Shown: positions 1 through 9,034 of the stretch, in pieces
Position numbering within the stretch: the stretch's first letter is position 1
How the letters are laid out: every line of letters begins with the position of its first letter
Assembly (NCBI RefSeq): GCF_900110895.1
Contig: NZ_FOIQ01000002.1
Coordinates: forward strand, 63,810-127,809
From: Prevotella aff. ruminicola Tc2-24
Lineage (GTDB): Bacteria; Bacteroidota; Bacteroidia; Bacteroidales; Bacteroidaceae
DNA length: 64,000 nt
Reading direction: 5' to 3'
Made by a program: the position numbers and the translations under genes
The notes under the pieces: model-generated
The model's input: only the letters and a program-made list of their open reading frames with translations
Database searches by the model: none
What the model was told of the DNA's origin: nothing

Positions 1-950
1 ATCTGAAGTGCCTCAGGATGTTCTTTGATATAAGAATCAATATGACGCACACGTTTCTCCTCAAGAATCTCATCGACGGCTATCAAGATGCCCGTCTCCT
101 CCACATCGCCAAATCCATAGTTGATGGCAGTACCAAAAAGTTTCATGGTTGGCGAAAGACTCATATAGGCATTCACCAAGGGAGGAATATTATAACCGAG
201 CTTACGAACCTCTGTATTCAAAATCTTATAATCTTTCTTGAAATCCTCTTCCGAGAACAATCGTTCTAATTCCAATGGGTCAGCCTCAATTTTCAGCGGT
301 TTCATCGGTATAATCAGATGTTCTTTATCATCGAAATGTTTCTTTAAGAAATAAAGAATCATATCACGCCCTTTTCGGATATATGACGGATACATTGTCA
401 TCTTTCCAAAGAAATATTTCACATTGGGCTTGATAACCGTCAGCGCACCTAAACCATCCCATAGATTATCCAAAGCGAAAAGACTCTTCGCACCCATTCG
501 CGAACTCTGATAAGGCAACGCCACGAACGAACGACCCAATTCTATCGTATAAGGCATATAGTCGTTCAAGAACTTATCGGAAAAATGGAACATATGACTA
601 GTAGCCAGCTTGGGTTGTCCATTGTCATCCATCTCCCAGCAAGAGCCTTCCAGATAACGATAGCCGCCGATAATCTCTTCGGCCTCCGGATTCCACACAA
701 TCAACTGCTTATAACAATTGTCACAAATATCGAATTCATCGATATCCATCTCCTTGCCAGTACCGCCTCCCGCTTCTCGGAAAGCAATCTCGCGCAATCG
801 TCCGATCTCTTTCATCACGTTTGGAGCGTTATGAGCCGTGACTACATAGATTTCGTTGTGACTCTTGTTGGTCATCCGCAACTGGCGCTCTTTGGTCAAT
901 TCACTTTTCAGAAGCGCTTTGTCGATTGGCTGGATAATCTCTTGTTCCAT
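1..950 (-). CDS. glsB: GNAT-type N-acyltransferase, GlsB/OlsB-like (partial, 3' end outside window)
   Basis: Reading from the ATG at 950 the frame stays open for 316 codons to the window edge, so the C-terminus is missing. The protein resembles the hemolysin/ornithine-lipid GNAT family (Acetyltransf_5, OlsB-like): early residues read ITAHNAPN-like text (VVTAHNAPNVMKEIGRLRE) and then an acyltransferase core with GGYRYLEG and ELGRSFVALPYQ. In Bacteroides thetaiotaomicron a relative, GlsB, attaches a 3-hydroxy fatty acid to glycine, the first step of glycine lipid synthesis. It starts 34 nt after the end of a PlsC-type acyltransferase gene on the same strand, the partner expected for the second acylation. 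The glycine-lipid role is inferred from family and pairing; ornithine or another amino acid as acceptor is possible. Lipid products act in the cell envelope. Confidence 0.75.
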   Translation of the reverse strand, partial: MEQEIIQPIDKALLKSELTKERQLRMTNKSHNEIYVVTAHNAPNVMKEIGRLREIAFREAGGGTGKEMDIDEFDICDNCYKQLIVWNPEAEEIIGGYRYLEGSCWEMDDNGQPKLATSHMFHFSDKFLNDYMPYTIELGRSFVALPYQSSRMGAKSLFALDNLWDGLGALTVIKPNVKYFFGKMTMYPSYIRKGRDMILYFLKKHFDDKEHLIIPMKPLKIEADPLELERLFSEEDFKKDYKILNTEVRKLGYNIPPLVNAYMSLSPTMKLFGTAINYGFGDVEETGILIAVDEILEEKRVRHIDSYIKEHPEALQ

Positions 951-984
951 CTCTTTGTTTGGTTAATGGGTTATTGGCTTGGTG

Positions 985-1818
985 TTATAGGTCATATACT
1001 CGTTTCCGGACAAATTGCGCCCATTCCATCGGGTTTCTACTCTTATCGAAAGTCTGCCATGGAATAGGTTCTCCAACCTGCACATGGAAGGTTTTATGTA
1101 CGTTTTTGTACATTTCATCGACAAGAAAGAGCATCGCCAGATTAAATGGTAGGCACTTGTCGCTGAAGTTTGCCAGACGATAAAAGAAATTACTATTTTG
1201 CCCGCTGAAGCGGATAGGCACAACATCTCGCTGATATTCCACACTCTTTGAAACAAAGGTCTTCGTCCAAGGGACGTCGCTAACAATACCATGATGGCGA
1301 CGAGAACAGAGACCGGCAGGGAACATCAGCATATGGTTATCACTCTCAAAGCCGGCCTTCACCATCGCAGGGAAATTACGACTCTGATGTCCAGTCTTGT
1401 TAATAGGAATACATACAGGAGCCAATCCTGGCAGATTCATCAGCAAGTCGTTAACCAGATAACGAAATCTCCCGTCATAATGACGCCCGATAATCGCACC
1501 AAGTGCCACACCATCCACACCACCCAATGGATGGTTGCTAACAAACGTGTATAGGCGGCCGTCATCCGGGGCAGGTAGGTTTTCTTTTCCTTCAACCTCA
1601 AGCGTCATATCCAGATACTCCACACAGGCTTCCAGCCAATCTACCCCTGACTTATCACGGCTTTCCCACAGAAAAGCATTAACCTCATCCTGATGTGCGA
1701 TTCGTTTCAGCCATGCGACCAAAGGACGGGGAACGAACTTCGCCTTTGTCCCCATCTTCTCTTTCAGGATATTATCAATGTCTATCGTCTTCTCTGTGAT
1801 AGTTGCCATTTCTCTCAT
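985..1818 (-). CDS. glsA: PlsC-type O-acyltransferase, GlsA/OlsA-like
   Basis: A 277-residue lysophospholipid-type acyltransferase. The acyltransferase block I motif is visible as SNHPLGGVDG (His and Asp of the HxnD catalytic pair, near residues 93-102), and the later FPAGLCSRR matches the FPEGTRS-type block III. There is no long membrane segment. In the glycine or ornithine lipid pathway this enzyme adds the second fatty acid to the hydroxyl group of the N-acyl amino acid. It is first in a two-gene minus-strand unit with the GNAT gene at 950-1. The start at 1818 is an ATG; a second in-frame ATG at 1809 is preceded by a purine-rich AGAGA stretch and could be the true start. Pathway assignment comes from the pairing, since PlsC homologues alone are not specific. 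Confidence 0.75.
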   Translation of the reverse strand: MREMATITEKTIDIDNILKEKMGTKAKFVPRPLVAWLKRIAHQDEVNAFLWESRDKSGVDWLEACVEYLDMTLEVEGKENLPAPDDGRLYTFVSNHPLGGVDGVALGAIIGRHYDGRFRYLVNDLLMNLPGLAPVCIPINKTGHQSRNFPAMVKAGFESDNHMLMFPAGLCSRRHHGIVSDVPWTKTFVSKSVEYQRDVVPIRFSGQNSNFFYRLANFSDKCLPFNLAMLFLVDEMYKNVHKTFHVQVGEPIPWQTFDKSRNPMEWAQFVRKRVYDL

Positions 1819-1834
1819 TCATACTAACAATTTG

Positions 1835-1842
1835 CAAAAATA
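1835..1842 (-). promoter_or_regulatory. Bacteroidota -7 element for the glsA-glsB unit
   Basis: On the minus strand the octamer TATTTTTG matches TAnnTTTG and ends 16 nt before the ATG at 1818. The expected -33 TTTG is not clear; TTGC lies 21 nt upstream. The 1819-2091 gap is thus a divergent promoter region with the dcw promoter on the other strand. Confidence 0.45.
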
Positions 1843-2022
1843 GCACATTTCTTTCAATTCTGAGCAAGAAAAGCAAAAAAATCTTTTAATTTAAAGGTAT
1901 TTTGCTCACCATTGATGCTTTTCTTATACCGTTATGCTATTAATCAATATTCATAAGCGAACAGATTGCCGGAAACATTCCATGAGAAACGTCTATAAAA
2001 GAAAGTTAAAAATCAAAAAAAG

Positions 2023-2047
2023 TGGGGAAAAGTGGCGCAGAGTGGGG
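2023..2047 (+). promoter_or_regulatory. MraZ operator: three 10-nt phased TGGGG-type repeats
   Basis: The bases at 2021-2050 read as three consecutive 10-mers, giving TGGGG at 2023, TGGCG at 2033 and TGGGG at 2043. MraZ of Escherichia coli is known to bind TGGGN direct repeats with 5-nt spacers upstream of its own gene, which is exactly this 10-nt period. The site ends 9 nt before the -7 element, so bound MraZ would cover the -33 region of the dcw promoter. Confidence 0.85.
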
Positions 2048-2056
2048 AAATTTATA

Positions 2057-2064
2057 TAACTTTG
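2057..2064 (+). promoter_or_regulatory. -7 element of the dcw cluster promoter
   Basis: TAACTTTG matches the Bacteroidota TAnnTTTG element. It lies 27 nt before the mraZ ATG and directly after the MraZ repeats, so transcription should start near 2068-2070 and be under autoregulation by MraZ. Confidence 0.75.
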
Positions 2065-2091
2065 TAACCGAATTCATATAAATATGTACGT

Positions 2092-2547
2092 ATGAGATTT
2101 CTAGGGAATATAGAAGCTAAGACCGACTCGAAGGGAAGAGCCTTCCTGCCAGCAGTCTTCCGCAAGGTGCTTCAGGCATCTGGCGAAGAAAATCTGGTAT
2201 TGAGGAAAGACGTCTTCCAAAGTTGTCTTGTACTCTATCCCGAAAGCGTGTGGAACGCTCGACTAGATATGCTCAAAGCACAGCTTCGCCCGTGGGAATC
2301 CGTCCACCAGCAGGTTTTTCGTCAGTTTGTGTCAGCGGCAGAAGTCGTGACGCTTGACGGCAACGGCCGATTTCTGATATCCAAACGTTTACAAAAGATT
2401 GCGGAGATCGATCAGGATATTCAGTTTATCGGCATGGATGATACCATCGAGATCTGGTCACCTAGGAATCTGGAGCACACACTTAAGACTGACGAGGATT
2501 TTGGGAAGGAATTCGAGCAGATAATGAATGCCAACGATGCTATATGA
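2092..2547 (+). CDS. mraZ: transcriptional regulator MraZ
   Basis: A 151-residue protein, the normal length for MraZ. It has the two SpoVT/AbrB-like repeats of the family: DSKGRAFLP near residue 12 and DGNGRFLIS near residue 90. MraZ forms a ring-shaped oligomer that binds DNA and represses the dcw operon; it also counteracts RsmH activity in some bacteria. It is the first gene of the cluster and sits just behind a three-repeat TGGGG operator and a TAACTTTG promoter. Its stop codon overlaps the rsmH start by 4 nt (ATGA), which suggests coupled translation. Confidence 0.95.
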   Translation: MRFLGNIEAKTDSKGRAFLPAVFRKVLQASGEENLVLRKDVFQSCLVLYPESVWNARLDMLKAQLRPWESVHQQVFRQFVSAAEVVTLDGNGRFLISKRLQKIAEIDQDIQFIGMDDTIEIWSPRNLEHTLKTDEDFGKEFEQIMNANDAI

Positions 2548-3491
2548 TGACAACTGCCGAGACATATCACGTACCAGTACTCCTTCGGGAGAGCATCGAC
2601 GGGCTTGATATCAAGCCCGACGGTGTTTATGTAGATGTAACCTTCGGTGGCGGCGGACACAGTCGGGAAATCCTTCGACGACTAGGGAAAAACGGCCACC
2701 TGTTTAGTTTCGACCAAGACGAGGATGCCGAGAGAAACATCCTCCACGATGACCGATTTACGTTTGTCAGAAGCAATTTCCGATATCTCAAGAATTGGAT
2801 GCGTTACTACGACGTGGATCATATTGACGGCCTATTGGCTGACCTCGGCGTGTCGAGTCATCACTTCGATGACGAGTCACGTGGTTTCTCCTTCCGCTTC
2901 GATGCACCCCTTGATATGCGAATGAACAAACGGGCAGGCATGACGGCTGCAGAGATCCTTAACAGCTACAGCGAAGAGATGTTGGCTGACATTCTTTTCC
3001 TTTATGGAGAACTGAAAGGCGCACGCAAGATCGCTGCCGCTATTGTTAAGGCACGAGATGTAAAGTCCATCAAGACCACCGACGACCTGATACAGATCAC
3101 GGGTAAGTTACTTCAACGTGAGAGGCCACGTCCAGGCGAACGTAGTGCTACTATGCCCGAGAAAAAAGAGATTGCCAAACTATTCCAGGCATTGCGCATA
3201 GAGGTGAACCACGAAATGGACGCACTCAAAGAGATGTTGGACGGTGCTCGGGAAATGCTTGGAAAAGGTGGGCGCCTCTCGGTTATCACCTATCACTCTC
3301 TAGAAGACCGTATAGTAAAGAACGTCATGAAGACCGGCAATGCCGAAGGGAAGATGAAACAAGATTTCTTTGGGCGGACGGAAGCACCCTTCAGACAACT
3401 CAGTAATAAGGTCATCGTGCCCGGCAGCGAGGAGCAAGAACGAAACCCGCGCAGCCGGAGCGCCAAACTGAGAGTAGCAGAGCGTATATGA
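2544..3491 (+). CDS. rsmH: 16S rRNA (cytosine(1402)-N(4))-methyltransferase RsmH
   Basis: A 315-residue protein of the MraW/RsmH family. It opens with YHVPVLLRESIDGL and the SAM-binding VDVTFGGGGHSREIL, then DGLLADLGVSSHHFD and the terminal NPRSRSAKLRVAER, all typical. It methylates N4 of cytidine 1402 in the ribosomal P site. Adjacent ATG codons occur at 2544 and 2547; the first overlaps the mraZ stop. It is second in the dcw operon, its usual place. After the stop there is a run of nine C before ftsL. Confidence 0.95.
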   Translation: MMTTAETYHVPVLLRESIDGLDIKPDGVYVDVTFGGGGHSREILRRLGKNGHLFSFDQDEDAERNILHDDRFTFVRSNFRYLKNWMRYYDVDHIDGLLADLGVSSHHFDDESRGFSFRFDAPLDMRMNKRAGMTAAEILNSYSEEMLADILFLYGELKGARKIAAAIVKARDVKSIKTTDDLIQITGKLLQRERPRPGERSATMPEKKEIAKLFQALRIEVNHEMDALKEMLDGAREMLGKGGRLSVITYHSLEDRIVKNVMKTGNAEGKMKQDFFGRTEAPFRQLSNKVIVPGSEEQERNPRSRSAKLRVAERI

Positions 3492-3500
3492 TATAGCCTA

Positions 3501-3509
3501 CCCCCCCCC
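3501..3509 (+). repeat. nine-C homopolymer between rsmH and ftsL
   Basis: Nine consecutive C bases lie in the 42-nt gap between rsmH and ftsL. It is a slippage-prone tract in the leader of the next gene; nothing shows that its length matters. Confidence 0.9.
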
Positions 3510-3533
3510 TTATAGTATCAGAATGAGAGAGAG

Positions 3534-4019
3534 ATGAGAAAGAATGATGATATAGAACTGAAGATAGAAGACACCACATCCGAAGCCATCCAAGAAGAGG
3601 AAAGGTCGAGGGATGAGGCTGCTGAGATGAGGGAGCAGGCGAGGAAGGCCATCCAGATGATTAAGGAGACGGTCAGAGAGGAGGATCCGAAGCTGACGCC
3701 GACCCTGACACTGAGAACTATTCTTGGTGGTGATTTCCTGACAGCTGACATGGTGCGCCGTAACATTTGGCTCTTTGTGTTGATGGTGATCTTCACCATT
3801 GTTTATGTCGCGGTCAGATACCAGTGTCAACAAGACATGATAGCTATTGACAAGCTAGAGAAAGAGTTACTCGACGCCAAATACAAGGCACTGTCAAGTT
3901 CCAGCACTCTTACAGAGAAATGCCGTGAGAGTCACGTACTCCACGCCCTCAAACAAAACAAGGACAGTCTACTGCATATCGCAGACCAGCCGCCCTATAT
4001 TATAAATGTACCCGAATAA
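3534..4019 (+). CDS. ftsL: FtsL-like cell division protein
   Basis: A 161-residue bitopic membrane protein. A charged cytoplasmic part of about 75 residues rich in Glu, Lys and Arg is followed by one membrane segment (IWLFVLMVIFTIVYVAV, about 78-94) and a short periplasmic region with heptad-like leucines. Sequence similarity to other FtsL proteins is weak, as usual; the call rests on topology and on the position between rsmH and the division transpeptidase. FtsL joins FtsB and FtsQ to activate FtsW-FtsI. The cytoplasmic tail is longer than in enteric FtsL, which is common in Bacteroidota. Confidence 0.8.
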   Translation: MRKNDDIELKIEDTTSEAIQEEERSRDEAAEMREQARKAIQMIKETVREEDPKLTPTLTLRTILGGDFLTADMVRRNIWLFVLMVIFTIVYVAVRYQCQQDMIAIDKLEKELLDAKYKALSSSSTLTEKCRESHVLHALKQNKDSLLHIADQPPYIINVPE

Positions 4020-4027
4020 GGAACAGA

Positions 4028-6220
4028 ATGAGCAAGTTTAAGAGTGACAAAGTGATGCCTCGCTACTTCGCCATCGCAGTAGTTCTGACGCTGATAGGGT
4101 TTGCCATCGTCGGCAAGGCCCTATACATCATGACAGCAAAGAAGACCTACTGGACTCAGGTAGCCTCACGACTAAAGCGCGACAGTGTCAGCGTAAAACC
4201 CAGTCGTGGCAATATCCTGAGTTGCGATGGTCAACTGATGGCCACCAGCATTCCAGAATATCGGGTATATATGGACTTCCAAGCCGGAACCGATGACTCC
4301 ATCGGTATCCATAAACGTGACTCCATCTGGGCAGAGAAAATCGACAGTATCTGTGATGGCCTTCACCAGATATTCCCCATGAAGTCGGCTGCCGATTTCA
4401 AGGCAAACCTGCTGGAAGGTAAAAGAAAAATCCAGAAGAATGGTAAGATGGGAGCCAGACACTGGGCCATATGGCCACGGCGCATCAACTATAACACGTT
4501 CTGTGAAGTGCGACAACTTCCCATCTTCAAAGAGCCCGTCTACAGAGGCGGTTTCCACTGGGAAGAGTTCAACTCACGAAACCATCCGTTCAGCACTCTT
4601 GCTGTACGTACTGTCGGTGACATGTACGGTGCCAAGGACAGCGCCAAGAACGGTTTAGAACTGTCGTACGATTCTCTGTTACGTGGCACCAATGGATTGA
4701 TGCATCGACGGAAAGTACTGAACAAGTACATGGACATCCCTGTACAAAGTCCCATCGACGGCTATGATATCGTGACAACCATCGATGTAGGCATGCAGGA
4801 TCTGGCAGAGCGTGCCGTCATCGAGGAGCTGAAAGAAATCGGCGGAGAAATGGGTGTAGCCATTCTAATGGAAGTAAAGACCGGTGACGTAAAGGCTATT
4901 GTGAATATGACACGCGGTGCCGATGGAGAATACCATGAAATGGTAAATAACGCTATCAGCTACCGCTGTGAGCCTGGTTCCGTGTTCAAGGTCGCCTCTT
5001 TCCTCGTGGCTCTTGACGACGGGGTCATTCCCAATGATACCAGTTTTGTAATCCATACAGGCAGTGGAGTAATGGAGATGCACGGTCGTCCGATGAAAGA
5101 CCACAACTGGCGTCGCGGAGGCTATCAGGATATCAACGTGGCCCGTGCACTGGAAGTTAGTTCGAACATAGGCGTAAGTTATGTCATTGACAAATTTTAT
5201 GGCAACAACCCCAAAAGATACGTACAAGGACTCTACCGTGTAGGTATCCATGAGGACCTAAGACTCCCACTAGTGGGCTACCAACCGCCATATATCCGCA
5301 TGCCCGACACGAAGACCACCGACCGTGCCAAATATTGGAGCAAAACCACTTTGCCCTGGATGAGCATTGGATATGAGACACAGATTGCCCCTATCAACAC
5401 GGTGGCCTTCTATAATGCCATAGCCAACGATGGAAAGATGATGCAGCCTCGATTCGTGAAACAGCTCATGAAGAACGGTGAGGTGGTCAAGGAATTTGAA
5501 CCCATCGTACTAAAGGAACGCATCGCAAAGCCCCAAACCATCAAGATGATGCAAACCATTCTAGAACACGTCGTCAGTCAAGGACTCGGCCGTAAGGCCG
5601 GCTCACGATCCTTCAAGGTTGCTGGTAAAACTGGTACGGCACAGGTAGCTGATCAATACGGAAGCTATCACTCCGGTACAACACGTTACTGGCTCAGTTT
5701 TGCAGGATTCTTCCCAGCCGACGACCCACGCTATTCCTGCATCGTCTGTCTAAAGAAATCCGGTCTTCCGGCTTCTGGCGGTGGCATGAGTGGTGTTGTG
5801 TTCCACAATATCGCAGAAGGAGTCATGGCACAGAGCCTCAAGCGTAATGTCGATGATGCCCGCGACTCCTTGTCGGTGATGATGCCTGATGTCAAGAGTG
5901 GAGACATGGTTGCCGCTAACTATGTTCTGAGTCACCTCGGCATCAGAACCAGTACCAATTGGGGCGGCTCATATGCCAACGGGAACCCCGTCTGGGGAAG
6001 GGCACACAAAGGAAACAAAGATGTCGTTCTTTCGCAGGTAAGAACCCATAGGAACATCATCCCCGATGTCATCGGTATGGGTGCCCGTGATGCTGTGTTC
6101 CTACTTGAGAACCGTGGTGTGAAGGTCCGTCTTAGGGGCAGAGGCAAGGTCAAGTCTCAGAGTATCTACGCGGGTACCATTATCCGTCAGGGCATGACTT
6201 GCGAACTGATATTGGAATAA
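4028..6220 (+). CDS. ftsI: division transpeptidase FtsI (PBP3) with PASTA domain
   Basis: A 730-residue class B penicillin-binding protein. An N-terminal membrane anchor (about 13-32) is followed by the dimerisation region and the transpeptidase domain. The catalytic motifs are present: SVFK with nucleophile Ser318 and Lys321, SSN at 378-380, and KTG at 534-536. The C-terminal 55 residues ([20 protein letters not shown]...) form a PASTA domain. It crosslinks septal peptidoglycan together with the FtsW glycosyltransferase encoded four genes downstream. It follows ftsL by 8 nt. Bacteroidota division PBPs commonly carry PASTA, unlike those of enterics. Confidence 0.93.
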   Translation: MSKFKSDKVMPRYFAIAVVLTLIGFAIVGKALYIMTAKKTYWTQVASRLKRDSVSVKPSRGNILSCDGQLMATSIPEYRVYMDFQAGTDDSIGIHKRDSIWAEKIDSICDGLHQIFPMKSAADFKANLLEGKRKIQKNGKMGARHWAIWPRRINYNTFCEVRQLPIFKEPVYRGGFHWEEFNSRNHPFSTLAVRTVGDMYGAKDSAKNGLELSYDSLLRGTNGLMHRRKVLNKYMDIPVQSPIDGYDIVTTIDVGMQDLAERAVIEELKEIGGEMGVAILMEVKTGDVKAIVNMTRGADGEYHEMVNNAISYRCEPGSVFKVASFLVALDDGVIPNDTSFVIHTGSGVMEMHGRPMKDHNWRRGGYQDINVARALEVSSNIGVSYVIDKFYGNNPKRYVQGLYRVGIHEDLRLPLVGYQPPYIRMPDTKTTDRAKYWSKTTLPWMSIGYETQIAPINTVAFYNAIANDGKMMQPRFVKQLMKNGEVVKEFEPIVLKERIAKPQTIKMMQTILEHVVSQGLGRKAGSRSFKVAGKTGTAQVADQYGSYHSGTTRYWLSFAGFFPADDPRYSCIVCLKKSGLPASGGGMSGVVFHNIAEGVMAQSLKRNVDDARDSLSVMMPDVKSGDMVAANYVLSHLGIRTSTNWGGSYANGNPVWGRAHKGNKDVVLSQVRTHRNIIPDVIGMGARDAVFLLENRGVKVRLRGRGKVKSQSIYAGTIIRQGMTCELILE

Positions 6221-6236
6221 TAAAATAAGAAAAGAT

Positions 6237-7688
6237 ATGAAACTGAATGAACTGCTCAATCACGTGAATGTGCTGACCATCCTTGGCGATCCGGAGAAGG
6301 ATATCTGCGGTGTAAATATCGACTCCCGTCGCATAGAGGCAGGTCATCTCTTCATCGCCATTCCAGGCACACAAACCGACGGGCACCGATTCATCCCGAA
6401 GGCTATCGAACTAGGAGCTACCGCTATCCTCTGCGAACAACTTCCCGAAGAACAAAAAGCAGAGGTGACCTATGTTGTCGTGACATCTACCGAGGCTGTT
6501 GTTGGACAGGTCGCCACCCTTTTCTACGGTGATCCGTCTACTAAACTGAAACTCGTAGGCGTAACAGGAACCAATGGAAAGACGACAATCGCGACCTTAT
6601 TATACAACATGTTTCGTGCGTTCGGACATAAGTGCGGACTGCTCTCGACTGTCTGTAACTATATAGAGGGAGAACCCATCCCAGCCGATCATACCACACC
6701 CGACCCTATCGAGTTAAATAAACTACTGGCTCAGATGGTGGAAGCCGGGTGCGAATATGCTTTCATGGAATGTTCTAGCCATGCCATCGCCCAGAAGCGT
6801 ATCGGTGGACTTAAGTTTGCTGGCGGACTCTTCACCAATCTGACCCGCGACCATCTCGACTACCATAAAACCTTCGAGAACTACCGCGATGCGAAGAAGG
6901 CATTCTTCGATGGACTCGGTAAAGATGCGTTCGCCATTACCAATGCCGACGACAAAAACGGTATGGTCATGGTACAGAACTGTCAAGCGCAGATTAAGAC
7001 CTACTCGACCCGACGCATTGCCGATTTCAAGGCAAAGATTATCGAGTGCCATTTTGAGGGTATGTACCTCGATATCAACGGAAAAGAGGTAGGTGTGCAG
7101 TTTATCGGTAAATTCAATGTTAGCAACCTGCTCGCCGTCTATGGTGCAGCCGTTATGCTTGGAAAGAAACCTGAGGAAATTCTAGTGATTCTCAGTACAC
7201 TAAAGAGCGTCAATGGTCGTCTGGAGCCCATCCGTTCACCAGAAGGCTACACTGCCATTGTGGACTATGCTCACACTCCCGACGCCCTGGAAAACGTACT
7301 CAACGCCATCCACGAGGTGCTTGATGGTAAGGGGAAAGTCATCACAGTCTGCGGTGCAGGTGGTAACCGCGATAAAGGCAAACGTCCGCTGATGGCACAA
7401 GAGGCCGTGAAGCAAAGCGATAAGGTCATTATCACTAGCGACAACCCTCGTTACGAGGAACCACAGGCTATCATCAATGATATGCTCGCCGGCCTGGACA
7501 ATCGGCAAATGAAGAAAGTGATCAGTATTGTCGACCGCCGTGAAGCCATTCGTACGGCCTGCATGCTCGCTCAGAAAGGCGATGTTATCCTCATTGCCGG
7601 CAAGGGGCATGAAGATTATCAGGAGATTCAAGGCGTAAAACACCACTTTGACGACAAAGAGGTGGTCCGCGATATCTTTAGTTTATAG
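6237..7688 (+). CDS. murE: UDP-MurNAc-L-Ala-D-Glu:meso-diaminopimelate ligase MurE
   Basis: A 483-residue Mur ligase. The ATP-binding [10 protein letters not shown] lies near residue 110, and the central domain has [11 protein letters not shown]. The C-terminal SDNPRYEEP contains the DNPR signature linked to meso-diaminopimelate specificity rather than lysine. It adds the third residue of the peptidoglycan stem peptide in the cytoplasm. It starts 16 nt after ftsI. Confidence 0.95.
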   Translation: MKLNELLNHVNVLTILGDPEKDICGVNIDSRRIEAGHLFIAIPGTQTDGHRFIPKAIELGATAILCEQLPEEQKAEVTYVVVTSTEAVVGQVATLFYGDPSTKLKLVGVTGTNGKTTIATLLYNMFRAFGHKCGLLSTVCNYIEGEPIPADHTTPDPIELNKLLAQMVEAGCEYAFMECSSHAIAQKRIGGLKFAGGLFTNLTRDHLDYHKTFENYRDAKKAFFDGLGKDAFAITNADDKNGMVMVQNCQAQIKTYSTRRIADFKAKIIECHFEGMYLDINGKEVGVQFIGKFNVSNLLAVYGAAVMLGKKPEEILVILSTLKSVNGRLEPIRSPEGYTAIVDYAHTPDALENVLNAIHEVLDGKGKVITVCGAGGNRDKGKRPLMAQEAVKQSDKVIITSDNPRYEEPQAIINDMLAGLDNRQMKKVISIVDRREAIRTACMLAQKGDVILIAGKGHEDYQEIQGVKHHFDDKEVVRDIFSL

Positions 7689-7729
7689 CTGATTGTTTTA
7701 TGAGTTTGGAATTAAAAATTTGAGTTGAT

Positions 7730-9001
7730 ATGCTATACTATCTTTTCCGATTCCTCGACCAGTATGATATCCCCGGGTCACATATGTGGTCCTATATCTC
7801 GTTCCGTGCCATACTGACGCTAATTTTCTCACTGGTCATCTCCGCCTGGTTCGGCGAACGGTTTATCAAATGGATGAAACGCAGGAAAATCTTTGAGACC
7901 GAGCGCGACCCGAGCATCGACCCGTTCGGTGTTGAAAAGAAAGGTGTTCCCACCATGGGCGGCATCATCATCATTGTGAGTATTCTCGTGCCAGTACTCT
8001 TATTGGGGCGCATCCGGAACATCTATTTGATCTTGATGATAGCAACCACCATCTGGCTAGGATTCCTAGGATTTATGGATGACTATATCAAGATCTTCCG
8101 ACGCAACAAGGATGGACTGAAAGGAATGTATAAGATCATCGGGCAAGTGAGTATCGGTTTTATAGTTGGTTTGACACTCTGGCTAAGTCCTGACGTGGTG
8201 GTTCGTGAGAACGTCAACATTGAGCAACAGAACCAAGAGATCGTGGTCAAGCACAAGAAAGAGGCTGTAAAATCACTGCAGACTACAATCCCATTCATCA
8301 AAAACCACAACCTGAACTACTCGAGCATCATGGCGTTCTGCGGAAAGTACAAGGTGGCAGCCGGATGGGTAATCTTCGTATTTATCACCATTTTCGCAGT
8401 AACTGCCGTCTCCAACGGTGCCAATCTCAACGACGGTATGGATGGCATGTGCGCTGGCAACTCCGCTATTGTGGGTGTAGCATTGGGCATCCTCGCCTAT
8501 GTATCATCACATATTGGCTACGCATCATATTTCAATATCATGTACATCCCCCATTCTGAAGAATTGGTGGTATTCCTCTGCGCATTTATTGGTGCCATGA
8601 TTGGTTTCCTCTGGTATAACGCCTTCCCAGCGCAAATCTTCATGGGTGACACAGGTTCATTGACTATCGGTGGCATCATCGGCGTATGTGCCGTCATCAT
8701 CCATAAGGAACTTCTACTACCTATTCTCTGCGGCATCTTCTTTGTTGAGAGTTTGAGCGTTATCATCCAAACCCAGTGGTTCAGAATTCAGAAACACAAG
8801 GGGAAACGTGTCCGCGTGTTCCGTGCGGCACCTATCCACGATACTTTCCGTAAACTAGACTCACAGCTCGATGCGACCAGCACCTACCTTCTAAAGGGCT
8901 GGCCACACCGTCCGTTCCATGAGTCAAAGATTACCATCCGCTTCTGGATAACTAGCATCATCCTAGCAGCACTAACCATCATCACACTTAAGATGAGATA
9001 A
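7730..9001 (+). CDS. mraY: phospho-MurNAc-pentapeptide transferase MraY
   Basis: A 423-residue polytopic membrane enzyme that moves phospho-MurNAc-pentapeptide to undecaprenyl phosphate, giving lipid I. Family signatures visible are GVPTMGGIIII, GFMDDYIK (Asp pair), NLNDGMDGMCAG and FMGDTGSL. It is about 60 residues longer than Escherichia coli MraY. The extra length is largely a hydrophilic insert near residues 160-200 (NIEQQNQEIVVKHKKEA), usual in Bacteroidota. It sits between murE and murD in the dcw operon. Confidence 0.95.
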   Translation: MLYYLFRFLDQYDIPGSHMWSYISFRAILTLIFSLVISAWFGERFIKWMKRRKIFETERDPSIDPFGVEKKGVPTMGGIIIIVSILVPVLLLGRIRNIYLILMIATTIWLGFLGFMDDYIKIFRRNKDGLKGMYKIIGQVSIGFIVGLTLWLSPDVVVRENVNIEQQNQEIVVKHKKEAVKSLQTTIPFIKNHNLNYSSIMAFCGKYKVAAGWVIFVFITIFAVTAVSNGANLNDGMDGMCAGNSAIVGVALGILAYVSSHIGYASYFNIMYIPHSEELVVFLCAFIGAMIGFLWYNAFPAQIFMGDTGSLTIGGIIGVCAVIIHKELLLPILCGIFFVESLSVIIQTQWFRIQKHKGKRVRVFRAAPIHDTFRKLDSQLDATSTYLLKGWPHRPFHESKITIRFWITSIILAALTIITLKMR

Positions 9002-9034
9002 ACCACATATCACACAGATTATACAGATAAAACC

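Noticed and set aside
585..1067. 160-codon plus-strand frame at the left edge
   Set aside because: It runs antisense to the GNAT gene, whose translation is clearly family-like.
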